From: Rhodococcus tibetensis
GTDB lineage: Bacteria > Actinomycetota > Actinomycetes > Mycobacteriales > Mycobacteriaceae
Assembly (NCBI RefSeq): GCF_024438035.1
Contig: NZ_JANFQF010000023.1
Coordinates: forward strand, 30,489 to 94,488
Direction: 5' to 3'
Length of the DNA: 64,000 nucleotides
Every line of letters starts with the position of its first letter. The first letter of the stretch is position 1. The notes under the pieces were generated by a model that was given only the letters and a program-made list of their open reading frames with translations, was not told the DNA's origin and searched no databases. A program made the position numbers and the translations under genes. Shown here in pieces: positions 1-6,920 of the stretch.

Positions 1-2
1 TG

Positions 3-209
3 GTGCCCGCGGTGATACTCACGCTGCTGCTGTCCGGTACTGCCTGGCAACTGTTCCTGCATTGGCGCCATCCCGCCAGTCTGGTGTCGATAGGCGTGTT
101 CGACAGCCCGGAAACGGAAGACGTACTGCCGGGTGCCGGTGTGTTCGCCACTGACTCGACAGGCAATCTGGCCCTGACCGCGAGTGCGCGGACCCGCGAG
201 TCGTACTGA
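3..209 (+). CDS. C-terminal part of a hypothetical membrane protein (probably cut by window edge)
   Basis: The frame is open to the left edge, so this is probably the tail of a longer gene; the GTG at position 3 is only the first possible start inside the window. The visible 68 residues begin with a hydrophobic stretch (about residues 4-19) that looks like one membrane segment, followed by a polar tail ending in Glu-Ser-Tyr. Its TGA overlaps the ATG of the IclR gene by one base (TGATG), which suggests translational coupling. I do not recognise the family. Confidence 0.45.
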   Translation: MPAVILTLLLSGTAWQLFLHWRHPASLVSIGVFDSPETEDVLPGAGVFATDSTGNLALTASARTRESY

Positions 210-949
210 TGGGCGGACGGACCGGGGAGATCGCGGGACACGAACCACGTGCCGTGCAGAAGGCGCTCGCGCTGCTCGAGGCCGTCGCCCAACTGGGTTC
301 GGGTGCCACCGCCAAGGACATCGCGGCACACGCAGGTATCCCGCAGGCAACGGCCTACCGCCTCTTGAATCTGCTCACCGCCGATGGGTATCTGGTGCGG
401 ATATCCGACCTCTCCGGGTTCGCGCTCGGTCGCCGCACCAGGCAACTCGCGGGTGCCGACACGCCAAATCCGATCGATCAGCACGCGATTCTCGAGGAAC
501 TGCGGTCTCAGGTGCGGTTCGGTGTCTACCTCGCGTCGTTCACCGGCGGCGGAGTCCGGCTCGTGGACAAGGATCCCGATCACGAACTCAGCGGCGAAGG
601 CACGATCACGGCGCATCTGCATGCGTCCGCCATCGGAAAGGTTCTTCTCGCCGCACACCCCGAACTCGTACAGCAGCAACTGCGCCGGGTCACGTCCCGC
701 ACGATCACCGAAATCTCGACGCTCCACTCCGAACTCGAGACCGTCCGGCACACCGGTTCGGCCCGAGAAGTGGACGAGATTCGCATCGGCCGCAGTTCCG
801 TCGCCGTTCCCGTGTACCACGCTCGACGCGGCGTGGTGGGCTGCATTGCGGCGATCGGGAAGACCGGACGGCTGGCCGTCGACGATCCGGAATTGACCGG
901 CCTCCTGCGAACCTGCGCCGACCGAGTCGGCGCAGGTGTGTCGGCCTGA
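209..949 (+). CDS. IclR-family transcriptional regulator
   Basis: This 246-residue protein has the normal IclR length and layout. An N-terminal winged helix-turn-helix (about residues 15-75, with TAKDIAAHAGIPQATAYRLL as the HTH) is followed by an effector-binding domain (about 85-240) that carries the family's HASAIGKVLLA-type segment. IclR proteins usually control carbon-source catabolic genes and bind a small aromatic or organic acid. No catabolic operon lies beside it, so the target is unknown. Its ATG overlaps the previous stop by one base. The menA start follows after about 117 bases, so menA probably has its own promoter. Confidence 0.85.
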   Translation: MGGRTGEIAGHEPRAVQKALALLEAVAQLGSGATAKDIAAHAGIPQATAYRLLNLLTADGYLVRISDLSGFALGRRTRQLAGADTPNPIDQHAILEELRSQVRFGVYLASFTGGGVRLVDKDPDHELSGEGTITAHLHASAIGKVLLAAHPELVQQQLRRVTSRTITEISTLHSELETVRHTGSAREVDEIRIGRSSVAVPVYHARRGVVGCIAAIGKTGRLAVDDPELTGLLRTCADRVGAGVSA

Positions 950-1066
950 TCAGATCGGTCCGGCAAGGCGACCTGTATCGGGGTACTCGCCGGTGTCGCC
1001 CGCTCGCCGACGCTCATGTGCTGGTCCACCGCGTCCGACGGTATTGCAGGGTGCAAAGATCGACAC

Positions 1067-1936
1067 ATGGCAACGGCTGCTCAATGGATCGAAGGCGCTC
1101 GTCCGCGCACCCTCCCGAACGCGATCGCCCCGGTGCTGGTGGGCACCGGCGCCGCGGCGTCCCTCGACGGCGCGGTGTGGTGGAAGGCGCTACTGGCACT
1201 CGTCGTCTCCCTCGCGCTGATCGTCGGGGTCAACTTCGCCAACGACTACTCCGACGGCATTCGCGGCACCGACGACGATCGGGTCGGGCCCCTGCGGCTC
1301 GTCGGTTCCAAATTGGTGAAACCGTCCGCGGTGAAAGCTGCTGCCATCGCCTGCTTCTCCGTCGCCGCTGCCGCTGGACTCGCACTCGCCGTCACCACGG
1401 CCTGGTGGCTGGTTCTGATCGGCGCCCTGTGCATCGTGGGCGCCTGGTTCTACACCGGCGGCACGAAACCATACGGATACAGCGGTTTCGGTGAGGTTGC
1501 CGTCTTCGTGTTCTTCGGTCTCGTGGCCGTGCTCGGCACCCAGTACGTGCAGGCGGAGACGGTGGACTGGACGGGACTCGTGGCGGCCGTTGCCGTCGGA
1601 TCGTTCTCGAGCGCGGTTCTCGTGGCGAACAACCTCCGTGACATCCCCACGGACACCGAATCAGGCAAGCGCACCCTGGCTGTCCGTCTCGGCGATTCAC
1701 GCACCCGCATACTGCACCTCGTCACCTTGACCGTCCCGTTCGTCGCGACTCTCGTCTTGTTCGCGCGCACCCCGTGGGCGCTTCTCGGACTACTGGCCGT
1801 GCCCCTCGCGATCCGGGCGAACGCGCCGGTTCGCTCGGGCGGCAGAGGCCTGGCCTTGATTCCGGCATTACGCGATTCGGGCCTGGCCATGCTCGTCTGG
1901 GGCGCAGCCACGGCCGTGGCCCTGTCGCTGGCCTGA
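1067..1936 (+). CDS. menA: 1,4-dihydroxy-2-naphthoate polyprenyltransferase MenA
   Basis: This 289-residue UbiA-family membrane enzyme attaches the polyprenyl chain to 1,4-dihydroxy-2-naphthoate to give demethylmenaquinone, the membrane step of menaquinone synthesis. Both aspartate-rich prenyl-diphosphate motifs are visible: [16 protein letters not shown] (about residues 55-70) and NNLRDIPTD (about 190), with about eight or nine hydrophobic segments. The ATG at 1067 is chosen because the homologous N-terminus [19 protein letters not shown] starts there; the frame runs on upstream without homology. It ends only six bases from the convergent holin-like gene. In M. tuberculosis menA sits near the same cytochrome c maturation block, from memory. 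Confidence 0.95.
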   Translation: MATAAQWIEGARPRTLPNAIAPVLVGTGAAASLDGAVWWKALLALVVSLALIVGVNFANDYSDGIRGTDDDRVGPLRLVGSKLVKPSAVKAAAIACFSVAAAAGLALAVTTAWWLVLIGALCIVGAWFYTGGTKPYGYSGFGEVAVFVFFGLVAVLGTQYVQAETVDWTGLVAAVAVGSFSSAVLVANNLRDIPTDTESGKRTLAVRLGDSRTRILHLVTLTVPFVATLVLFARTPWALLGLLAVPLAIRANAPVRSGGRGLALIPALRDSGLAMLVWGAATAVALSLA

Positions 1937-1942
1937 CCGAGT

Positions 1943-2323
1943 TCAGTCGCCGTCCGGAAGGACGATGTTGACCAGGAAATTGACGACCGAGATGATGAGA
2001 CCGCCCCACAGAGCTGTCCAGAAGCCGTCGATCGTCATGCCGTAGTCGGTCTGCGAACTCAGCCAGGCGGTGAGCATCAACATCAGCGCGTTGATCACCA
2101 AGGTGAAAAGTCCGAGCGTGAGAATCAGCAGCGGCAACGACAACAGCTTCACCAGCGGTTTGACGAAGATGTTGACCACTGTGAACACCAGCGCGATACC
2201 GAGCAGCACCACGATGTCCCACGCAGTTCCGTTGCCTGAACTCGAGATGTCTATGCCCGATACCCAGGCGGCCGCGAGCCAGATCGCGAACGCGTTGACG
2301 GCGAGGCGTACCAAGAAGGTCAT
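1943..2323 (-). CDS. Phage holin family-4-like small membrane protein
   Basis: The 126-residue protein has four hydrophobic segments and the pattern of the actinobacterial phage-holin-4-superfamily (Pfam Phage_holin_4_2), including VNIFVKPLVKLLSLPLLILT. Despite the name, these chromosomal proteins are widespread in actinobacteria and are not evidence of a prophage; no lysin or phage gene is nearby. The start at MTFLVRLAVNAF (2323) is preferred over an upstream ATG at 2365 because homology to the family begins there. It is convergent with menA. Function is unknown. Confidence 0.8.
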   Translation of the reverse strand: MTFLVRLAVNAFAIWLAAAWVSGIDISSSGNGTAWDIVVLLGIALVFTVVNIFVKPLVKLLSLPLLILTLGLFTLVINALMLMLTAWLSSQTDYGMTIDGFWTALWGGLIISVVNFLVNIVLPDGD

Positions 2324-2385
2324 CTGTGCATGCTGGCACACCGCTCCGGCAAACGGGAACCGCACCCGCCCGCGACGAGCTCGGT

Positions 2386-2949
2386 TCAGGCAGCCCGGTC
2401 GAGCGCGGCGTGCACCCGGCGCCGTAGTTCGTCCACACCCACCTGAACCTCGAGTATCTCGCGGGCCGTGCCGTCTGCGACCCGGAGCACGCCCAGCAGT
2501 ACGTGTTCCGCTCCGATGTGATCGTCCTTGCGGGCCAATGCTTCCCGTAGGGACAGTTCGATCGCTTTCTTGGCGTCCTTAGTGAAGGGGATGTGGCCTG
2601 ACTTCCGCCCGAACCAGCCGCGGGGCCCGCTGGGTGGTTCCGGGTCGAGTATGCCCTTGCCGAAGGTCTGCTCGAGACTGTGCCGGACAGCATCCAGATC
2701 GATGCCGATGGAGCCGAGCGCGTCCGCATCCGCGTCGCTGAGCGCCGTGCCCTGTTCTGCGACAGTGACTCTCGCCTTCGCGAGGGCAATTCCGGAGTCG
2801 GCGAGGATGCCCCGGACGGGTTCGGCCGGCACGGACAACAGCCCGAGGACGAGGTGTTCGGGACCGATCTGCGGCGATTTCAGCGCGCGCGCTTCCTTCT
2901 GTGCATCGATCACCACATTGCGGGCATCCGTCGAGAATCGTTCGAACAT
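2386..2949 (-). CDS. Stand-alone Clp N-terminal-domain protein (ClpC2-like, no ATPase)
   Basis: This 187-residue protein consists of two Clp_N repeats, about residues 1-70 (start MFERFSTDARNVVIDAQKEA, with IGPEHLVLGLL) and 115-180 (IPFTKDAKKAIELSLREA, with IGAEHVLLGVL). They are joined by a Gly/Pro-rich linker. There is no Walker A or AAA+ module, so it cannot unfold proteins by itself. Clp_N domains in ClpC1 bind substrates, adaptors and antibiotics such as cyclomarin. It starts six bases after the HTH gene stops, so the two are co-transcribed. Mycobacterial ClpC2 carries a similar HTH and Clp_N in one polypeptide, from memory. The inferred role is a decoy or sensor for ClpC ligands. Confidence 0.85.
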   Translation of the reverse strand: MFERFSTDARNVVIDAQKEARALKSPQIGPEHLVLGLLSVPAEPVRGILADSGIALAKARVTVAEQGTALSDADADALGSIGIDLDAVRHSLEQTFGKGILDPEPPSGPRGWFGRKSGHIPFTKDAKKAIELSLREALARKDDHIGAEHVLLGVLRVADGTAREILEVQVGVDELRRRVHAALDRAA

Positions 2950-2955
2950 GGGCAG

Positions 2956-3171
2956 CTACCTCCCTTTCCGATTGTGCTTTTGGTGGACGGCTTGCCTGCT
3001 CACCTCGAGAGAGTCGGCGATCGCCTGCCAGGACCAGCCCTGAGCGCGCGCATTGTCGACCTGGATGGCTTCGAGCCGCTCCAGCAGACGTCGCAGGGCA
3101 CGCACGGCCCGCAACCCCTCGGCGGGGTCCGGGCTTCCTGCTGCAGCTGCGAGTGTGGTTGCCTCCGTCAT
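2956..3171 (-). CDS. Small helix-turn-helix protein, probable autorepressor of the HTH/Clp_N operon
   Basis: The 71-residue protein is an N-terminal helix (RAVRALRRLLERLEAIQVDN) followed by an HTH, WSWQAIADSLEVSRQAVHQK, and a basic tail. The G-x-S-W-x-x-I-x-x-x-x-x-V-[ST]-x-Q-A pattern resembles the DNA-binding part of mycobacterial ClpC2, as I recall it. The ATG at 3171 has no Shine-Dalgarno sequence, but a near-ideal promoter ends a few bases upstream, so a leaderless or near-leaderless mRNA is likely. The Clp_N gene follows by six bases. Autoregulation through the two inverted repeats immediately upstream is an inference. Confidence 0.8.
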   Translation of the reverse strand: MTEATTLAAAAGSPDPAEGLRAVRALRRLLERLEAIQVDNARAQGWSWQAIADSLEVSRQAVHQKHNRKGR

Positions 3172-3174
3172 GCA

Positions 3175-3219
3175 TGTCAATCTAGGTTGACACCGGTCGA
3201 GTGTCAACCCTTCTTGACA
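3175..3219 (-). promoter_or_regulatory. Promoter of the HTH/Clp_N operon with two identical operators
   Basis: Two perfect inverted repeats of the same form, TGTCAA-N6-TTGACA, lie at 3175-3192 and 3202-3219, 27 bases apart start to start. On the minus strand a -35 TTGACA (3207-3202), a 17-base spacer and a -10 TAGATT (3184-3179) place transcription start just before the ATG at 3171. Each operator covers one promoter element: the right one carries the -35 and the left one covers the -10. A protein bound to both would block RNA polymerase. That the small HTH protein binds here is inferred from position. Confidence 0.75.
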
Positions 3220-3230
3220 TCGCCACGGAT

Positions 3231-3983
3231 TCAGTACGCGGCGACCGCGCCGTCGACCGCCTTCTGCAGCTCGTGGTGCACGGTGTGGGCGATATCCATC
3301 GGTTTGACAGGAAGAGTGGGGAGCGGTTGAGCGACATACACGCTCGCACCCTTCACCAGCTCCGTGTCGGCGCCGTGCGCGTCCGGGCCGTAGCTGATCC
3401 CGATCGCGAGCAGAGCTGGGGTGACACCCCGATCGGCGGCGCGCTTCGCGATGTGACCGATGCCGCTGTTGATGTGCTGCAGTCGAGTCGGGTCGCCCTC
3501 GTTGCAGGTCCCTTCCGGGAAGATTGCGAGGCTGTCGCCGCGGCACAACCTTTCGGCCGATACGTCCATCATCAGGCGACCGGCATCCGCCACGGCGCGC
3601 AAGCCATAGTTCTTGCTGCGAAACACCGGAATGCCGCCCATCATGTCGACCTTCTCGCGGCGATCGGGCTCGGTGAACAATTCGTCCTTGGCCAGGACAC
3701 GGGTTCGGCCGATCATCCGGCGCAGCGGCGTCCTCCACGCGGTCGCAGCGAGGGTGTACTGATCGCTGTGCGTCACATGATTGGCAGCCACGAGGACCAC
3801 CGCCCCGGACTTCGCGAGCGCGGTCAGCTGCTCCTCGGCACCGTCGGCGTACCGAATCCGCGGCCGGTACTTCATGCTCAACATCGCGTACGCCAGCTTG
3901 GCCAGCAACCGGTTCTGCTGATGGTCGCGGTAGTAGTCGTATACCGCGCGGTAGTTCTCGAGAATTACTTCGGGCTTGTCCAT
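3231..3983 (-). CDS. PlsC-like 1-acyl-glycerol-3-phosphate acyltransferase family protein
   Basis: The 250-residue protein shows the acyltransferase H-x4-D motif in AANHVTHSDQYT (about residue 93) and the substrate-binding FPEGT motif (about residue 167), in the order of the PlsC/LPLAT family. It probably acylates a lysophosphatidate or related lipid at the membrane. The ATG at 3983 has GGGGA about ten bases upstream. It is divergent from the GNAT gene, with a palindrome-rich gap between them. It shares the family with the product at 29642-30667, but that protein is longer and belongs to a different subgroup. Confidence 0.85.
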   Translation of the reverse strand: MDKPEVILENYRAVYDYYRDHQQNRLLAKLAYAMLSMKYRPRIRYADGAEEQLTALAKSGAVVLVAANHVTHSDQYTLAATAWRTPLRRMIGRTRVLAKDELFTEPDRREKVDMMGGIPVFRSKNYGLRAVADAGRLMMDVSAERLCRGDSLAIFPEGTCNEGDPTRLQHINSGIGHIAKRAADRGVTPALLAIGISYGPDAHGADTELVKGASVYVAQPLPTLPVKPMDIAHTVHHELQKAVDGAVAAY

Positions 3984-4005
3984 ACCTAGTCCCCGATCGC
4001 GTCGT

Positions 4006-4057
4006 CCTGACGTCAGGCTATCAACCTACGGTTCCGTAGCCTACGGAGGCGTAGGTT
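4006..4057. promoter_or_regulatory. Nested palindromes between plsC-like and GNAT genes
   Basis: Four symmetrical elements are visible. A perfect 12-base palindrome CCTGACGTCAGG is at 4006-4017. CTACGG-TT-CCGTAG is at 4026-4039 and CCTACG-GAGG-CGTAGG at 4040-4055. Outer arms AACCTACG (4023-4030) and CGTAGGTT (4050-4057) bracket both. Adjacent CCTACG/CGTAGG half-sites are what TetR-family operators often look like. The block lies 40-75 bases upstream of the plsC-like start, so it probably regulates that gene, perhaps also the GNAT gene. No TetR gene is adjacent, so the binder is unknown. Confidence 0.55.
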
Positions 4058-4112
4058 AGGCCCTCATCCCGCGAAGGTGTGTGAACCGAATAGTTTCGGG
4101 TAAAACAGACCT

Positions 4113-4658
4113 GTGATCCGCTCGGCCATTGTCACCGACCTGCCCGCTCTCCAACAGATCGAAGTTGCCGCGGGAGCACCGTTCCGTGACATCGGAATGG
4201 ATGCGATTGCGGAGGATCCGCCGCCCCCGCTCGACGAGCTGAGAGAGTTTCTCGAGACCGGCAGGATCTGGGTCGCCGCGGACGGAAACGACGAGCCGGT
4301 CGCGTATGCCCTGGTTGCGCTCGTCGACGGCGCCGCACACATCGAACAGGTTTCCGTCCATCCCAGAGCGGCCCGACAGGGACTCGGCGCACTCCTGCTC
4401 GACGAGATCTCGTCGTGGGCGGCGGAACGAGGATTCGCCGCCCTGACACTGACAACCTTCGTCGACGTTCCGTGGAATGCGCCGTACTACGAGCGACTCG
4501 GCTTCCGGCCTCTCGACGACTGCGAACTCACCCCCGGGCTGTCGCAGATCCGCGAGGACGAGGCTCGCAACGGTCTCGCCGCGTGGCCGCGCGTCACCAT
4601 GACACGGCCGGTGACCACACCCGCACGCCGGGCGCGGCCGACGACTCACGCAGTGTGA
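4113..4658 (+). CDS. GNAT-family N-acetyltransferase
   Basis: The 181-residue protein has the GNAT fold signature: acetyl-CoA-binding motif A is seen as [18 protein letters not shown] (about residues 87-104) and the C-terminal motif as [11 protein letters not shown] (about 130). The substrate is unknown. The GTG at 4113 begins the family-like N-terminus [17 protein letters not shown]. Its last 13 bases overlap the convergent Cds1-like gene, and the proline- and arginine-rich tail may be dispensable. Confidence 0.85.
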   Translation: MIRSAIVTDLPALQQIEVAAGAPFRDIGMDAIAEDPPPPLDELREFLETGRIWVAADGNDEPVAYALVALVDGAAHIEQVSVHPRAARQGLGALLLDEISSWAAERGFAALTLTTFVDVPWNAPYYERLGFRPLDDCELTPGLSQIREDEARNGLAAWPRVTMTRPVTTPARRARPTTHAV

Positions 4659-5779
4659 CCGGGCCAGACTCGCGCAGCGGGACCCGGCCAGACTCCGGTG
4701 TGTGAGAACTCGTCCAGCAACGCCGCCGGGCCCGAGAGGTCGATGCCCTCGGCCCGGACCCACCGGTCGTCGTAATAGGTGTCCGCGTAGCGCTCACCGC
4801 CGTCGCAGAGGATGGTCACGACGCTGCCGCGGCGGCCGACCGCGACCATCTCCGCTACCACCGAGAACGCGCCCCACAGGTTGGTGCCGGTTGAACCGCC
4901 CACTCGCCGGCCCAGCGCCGAACTGGCGTGGCGCATCGTGGCGATGGACGCGGCGTCGGGTACACGCATCATCCGGTCGATGACTTGTCCGACGAACGAC
5001 GGCTCCACGCGAGGCCTGCCGATCCCCTCGATACGGGACGGCATTCCGGTCGCATAGTCGCAGGAATTGGTGTCGTACCCACCGAAGAACGCCGAGTTCT
5101 CGGGGTCGACCACGAGGAGCCGGGTGGCGTGCCTGCGGTAGCGGATATAGCGCCCCAGTGTCGCGCTTGTGCCGCCGGTACCGGCACTCATGACGATCCA
5201 CTCCGGCACCGGGTGCTCTTCGCGCGCCATCTGCTGATAGATCGACTCTGCGATGTTGTTGTTGCCACGCCAGTCGGTGGCCCGCTCGGCATGCGTGAAC
5301 TGATCCATGAAATGGCCGTTCGTCTCCGCCGCGAGCCGGCGAGCCTCGCTGTAGATCTCGGGCGGGCGGTCGATGAAGTGGCAGCGACCACCCTGCGCCT
5401 CGATCAGCGCGACCTTGGCGCCGCTCGTGCTGCGCGGCATGACGGCAACGAAGTCGAGTCCCAGCATTTTGGCGAAGTAGGCCTCACTGACCGCTGTCGA
5501 CCCCGACGACGCCTCGATGACCGTGGTTCCCTCGGTGATCCACCCGTTGCAGATCGCGTACAGGAAGAGGGAACGGGCCAACCGGTGCTTCAGGCTTCCC
5601 GTAATGTGCGTCGACTCGTCCTTCAGGTACAGCTGCACGCCCCATGCGGGGGGAAGCGGGTAGCTGAGGAGGTGCGTGTCGGCACTGCGTTGCGCGTCGG
5701 CTTCGATCAACCGAACAGCATTGTCGACCCAGCTTCGTGACCGGCTCCGATCGATGACGACGCAGTCGGCGTCCGTCAC
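4646..5779 (-). CDS. PLP-dependent Cds1-like cysteine desulfhydrase / cysteine synthase family enzyme
   Basis: The 377-residue fold-type II PLP enzyme carries the Schiff-base lysine in [11 protein letters not shown] (Lys64) and the phosphate-binding loop [12 protein letters not shown]. The ASSGST segment matches the family's substrate loop. It resembles M. tuberculosis Rv3684 (Cds1), described as making H2S, pyruvate and ammonia from cysteine; this assignment is from recollection of the sequence. The normal O-acetylserine sulfhydrylase loop differs, so I prefer desulfhydrase. The GTG start overlaps the preceding DUF4229 stop by four bases (GTGA), so they form an operon. A Pro-rich C-terminal tail overlaps the GNAT gene. 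Confidence 0.75.
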   Translation of the reverse strand: MTDADCVVIDRSRSRSWVDNAVRLIEADAQRSADTHLLSYPLPPAWGVQLYLKDESTHITGSLKHRLARSLFLYAICNGWITEGTTVIEASSGSTAVSEAYFAKMLGLDFVAVMPRSTSGAKVALIEAQGGRCHFIDRPPEIYSEARRLAAETNGHFMDQFTHAERATDWRGNNNIAESIYQQMAREEHPVPEWIVMSAGTGGTSATLGRYIRYRRHATRLLVVDPENSAFFGGYDTNSCDYATGMPSRIEGIGRPRVEPSFVGQVIDRMMRVPDAASIATMRHASSALGRRVGGSTGTNLWGAFSVVAEMVAVGRRGSVVTILCDGGERYADTYYDDRWVRAEGIDLSGPAALLDEFSHTGVWPGPAARVWPGHTA

Positions 5780-6159
5780 CGGTCCTCACCGCGGAGTTTG
5801 GCGCGGAGGTCAGCCTGATCGGCGCGACGCTGGGCGTCGAACGCCGCGATCCCCTCGTTCACCCTGCGCCGGAGTTTCGCGAACAGCAGCAACGACAGCG
5901 GAAGCGCGATCAGGACCGCGAAGATGGCGGCCACGAGCAGCGGGACCGTGACCCCGACAAGCGCGGCAACCCCGAGAATGATCGCGCCGATCACGACGAC
6001 CAGAAGCAGTCGGGCAAACGAGTAGAGCGCGACGTCGCGAGCCAACCGACCCTTGGTGACCCGTTCGGCAGGCTGCGGACCTCCAGACCCGGCGGCACCA
6101 CGGGGCTCGGCCTGATCGTCAGACTTCGGGTTCTTCGGCTTCTCACTGGGCTCGCTCAC
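5776..6159 (-). CDS. DUF4229 small membrane protein
   Basis: The 127-residue protein has a charged, disordered N-terminus (about residues 1-38), two hydrophobic segments (about 48-70 and 72-92), and an amphipathic arginine/alanine-rich C-terminal helix (INEG-like [18 protein letters not shown]). This is the DUF4229 layout found near menaquinone and haem genes in actinobacteria. Function is unknown. It precedes and overlaps the Cds1-like gene, so they are probably co-transcribed. Confidence 0.75.
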   Translation of the reverse strand: MSEPSEKPKNPKSDDQAEPRGAAGSGGPQPAERVTKGRLARDVALYSFARLLLVVVIGAIILGVAALVGVTVPLLVAAIFAVLIALPLSLLLFAKLRRRVNEGIAAFDAQRRADQADLRAKLRGEDR

Positions 6160-6345
6160 GGTCCCAGATTACCCACCCACCCGAGCGTGCTCGAACGTCC
6201 GACTTATCCGATTTGTCTATTACCTCCCCTTTACCAACATTAGATCGTTCGAGTACCCGGGGGTTGTGATGCCACGATGACCGTATTCAGTCGCGACTGC
6301 GACCAGCTCGAGCACAGACCAGCAGAAAGCAGTGGAGGACCGTCG

Positions 6346-6573
6346 ATGAGCGCACCCACCTACAACGGATCCGGTTTCAGTGGACCGAACGAAGCCCTCA
6401 TGACCCCGGGCCAGGTGGCTGCCCTGTTCCACGTCGACCCGAAAACCGTCACCCGATGGGCGCACGCGGGCAGGCTCGGCTCGCTCCGGACGCCCGGTGG
6501 CCACCGCCGCTTCCGTGAGGCCGAAGTGATGCAGCTGCTCCGCTCCCTGACCACGGAGGCTTCCCGACGCTGA
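6346..6573 (+). CDS. bldC: BldC-like MerR-type DNA-binding protein
   Basis: The 75-residue protein is almost only a winged HTH. MTPGQVAALFHVDPKTVTRW and the wing RTPGGHRRFREAEV closely match Streptomyces BldC, which binds head-to-tail on direct repeats and controls developmental genes. The ATG at 6346 is chosen over an upstream ATG in the same frame because GTGGAGGA lies about eight bases before it. It stands alone between the DUF4229 gene, which it faces away from, and a small membrane protein. Its role in a non-sporulating relative is not known to me. Confidence 0.9.
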   Translation: MSAPTYNGSGFSGPNEALMTPGQVAALFHVDPKTVTRWAHAGRLGSLRTPGGHRRFREAEVMQLLRSLTTEASRR

Positions 6574-6689
6574 ATTCGTAGACCCATACCACCGAGGCGG
6601 CTCGCCCCTGAGGGGGTGGATGCCGTCGGCTTCTTACACGGCTAGGCTCGAGGGATACCGGCTACCCGAGCGGTGTAAGGAGGTGCGCG

Positions 6690-6893
6690 GTGCTGTATTT
6701 GTTGGCACTCATCGGGCTCGTGGTCGTGGCGTTTCTACTCTGGAAAGCGTTCGGCCCTGATACGAAGCCAGTTCTCGGTGACAGGGTTTTGGGACCCGAC
6801 GACGATCCAGATTTTCTGTGGCGCATGGGCCGGGAGAACCGACGCAAGAAGTCGGACGAGCCCGACACCGGTTCGCCGGATAAGGCAGGATGA
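6690..6893 (+). CDS. Small single-pass membrane protein
   Basis: The 67-residue protein has one N-terminal hydrophobic segment (LYLLALIGLVVVAFLLWKAF) and an acidic then basic cytosolic tail (LGPDDDPDFLWRMGRENRRK). An AAGGAGGTG ribosome-binding site precedes the GTG at 6690, and a TAGGCT -10-like element lies about 45 bases upstream. It converges with the MinD-like gene. I recognise no family, but the strong ribosome-binding site and codon use support a real gene. Confidence 0.75.
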   Translation: MLYLLALIGLVVVAFLLWKAFGPDTKPVLGDRVLGPDDDPDFLWRMGRENRRKKSDEPDTGSPDKAG

Positions 6894-6920
6894 TTCCGCC
6901 CACTACGGTGCCGGCGAGCG

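Noticed and set aside
184..1494. 436-codon open frame crossing IclR and menA
   Set aside because: It is an Arg/Ser-rich out-of-frame reading of two real genes.
1943..2323. Prophage inferred from the holin-family protein
   Set aside because: No integrase, terminase, capsid or lysin nearby; chromosomal holin-fold proteins of this family are common in actinobacteria.
6250..6270. CRP-like site upstream of bldC
   Set aside because: TGTGATGCCACGATGA matches only the left half-site.
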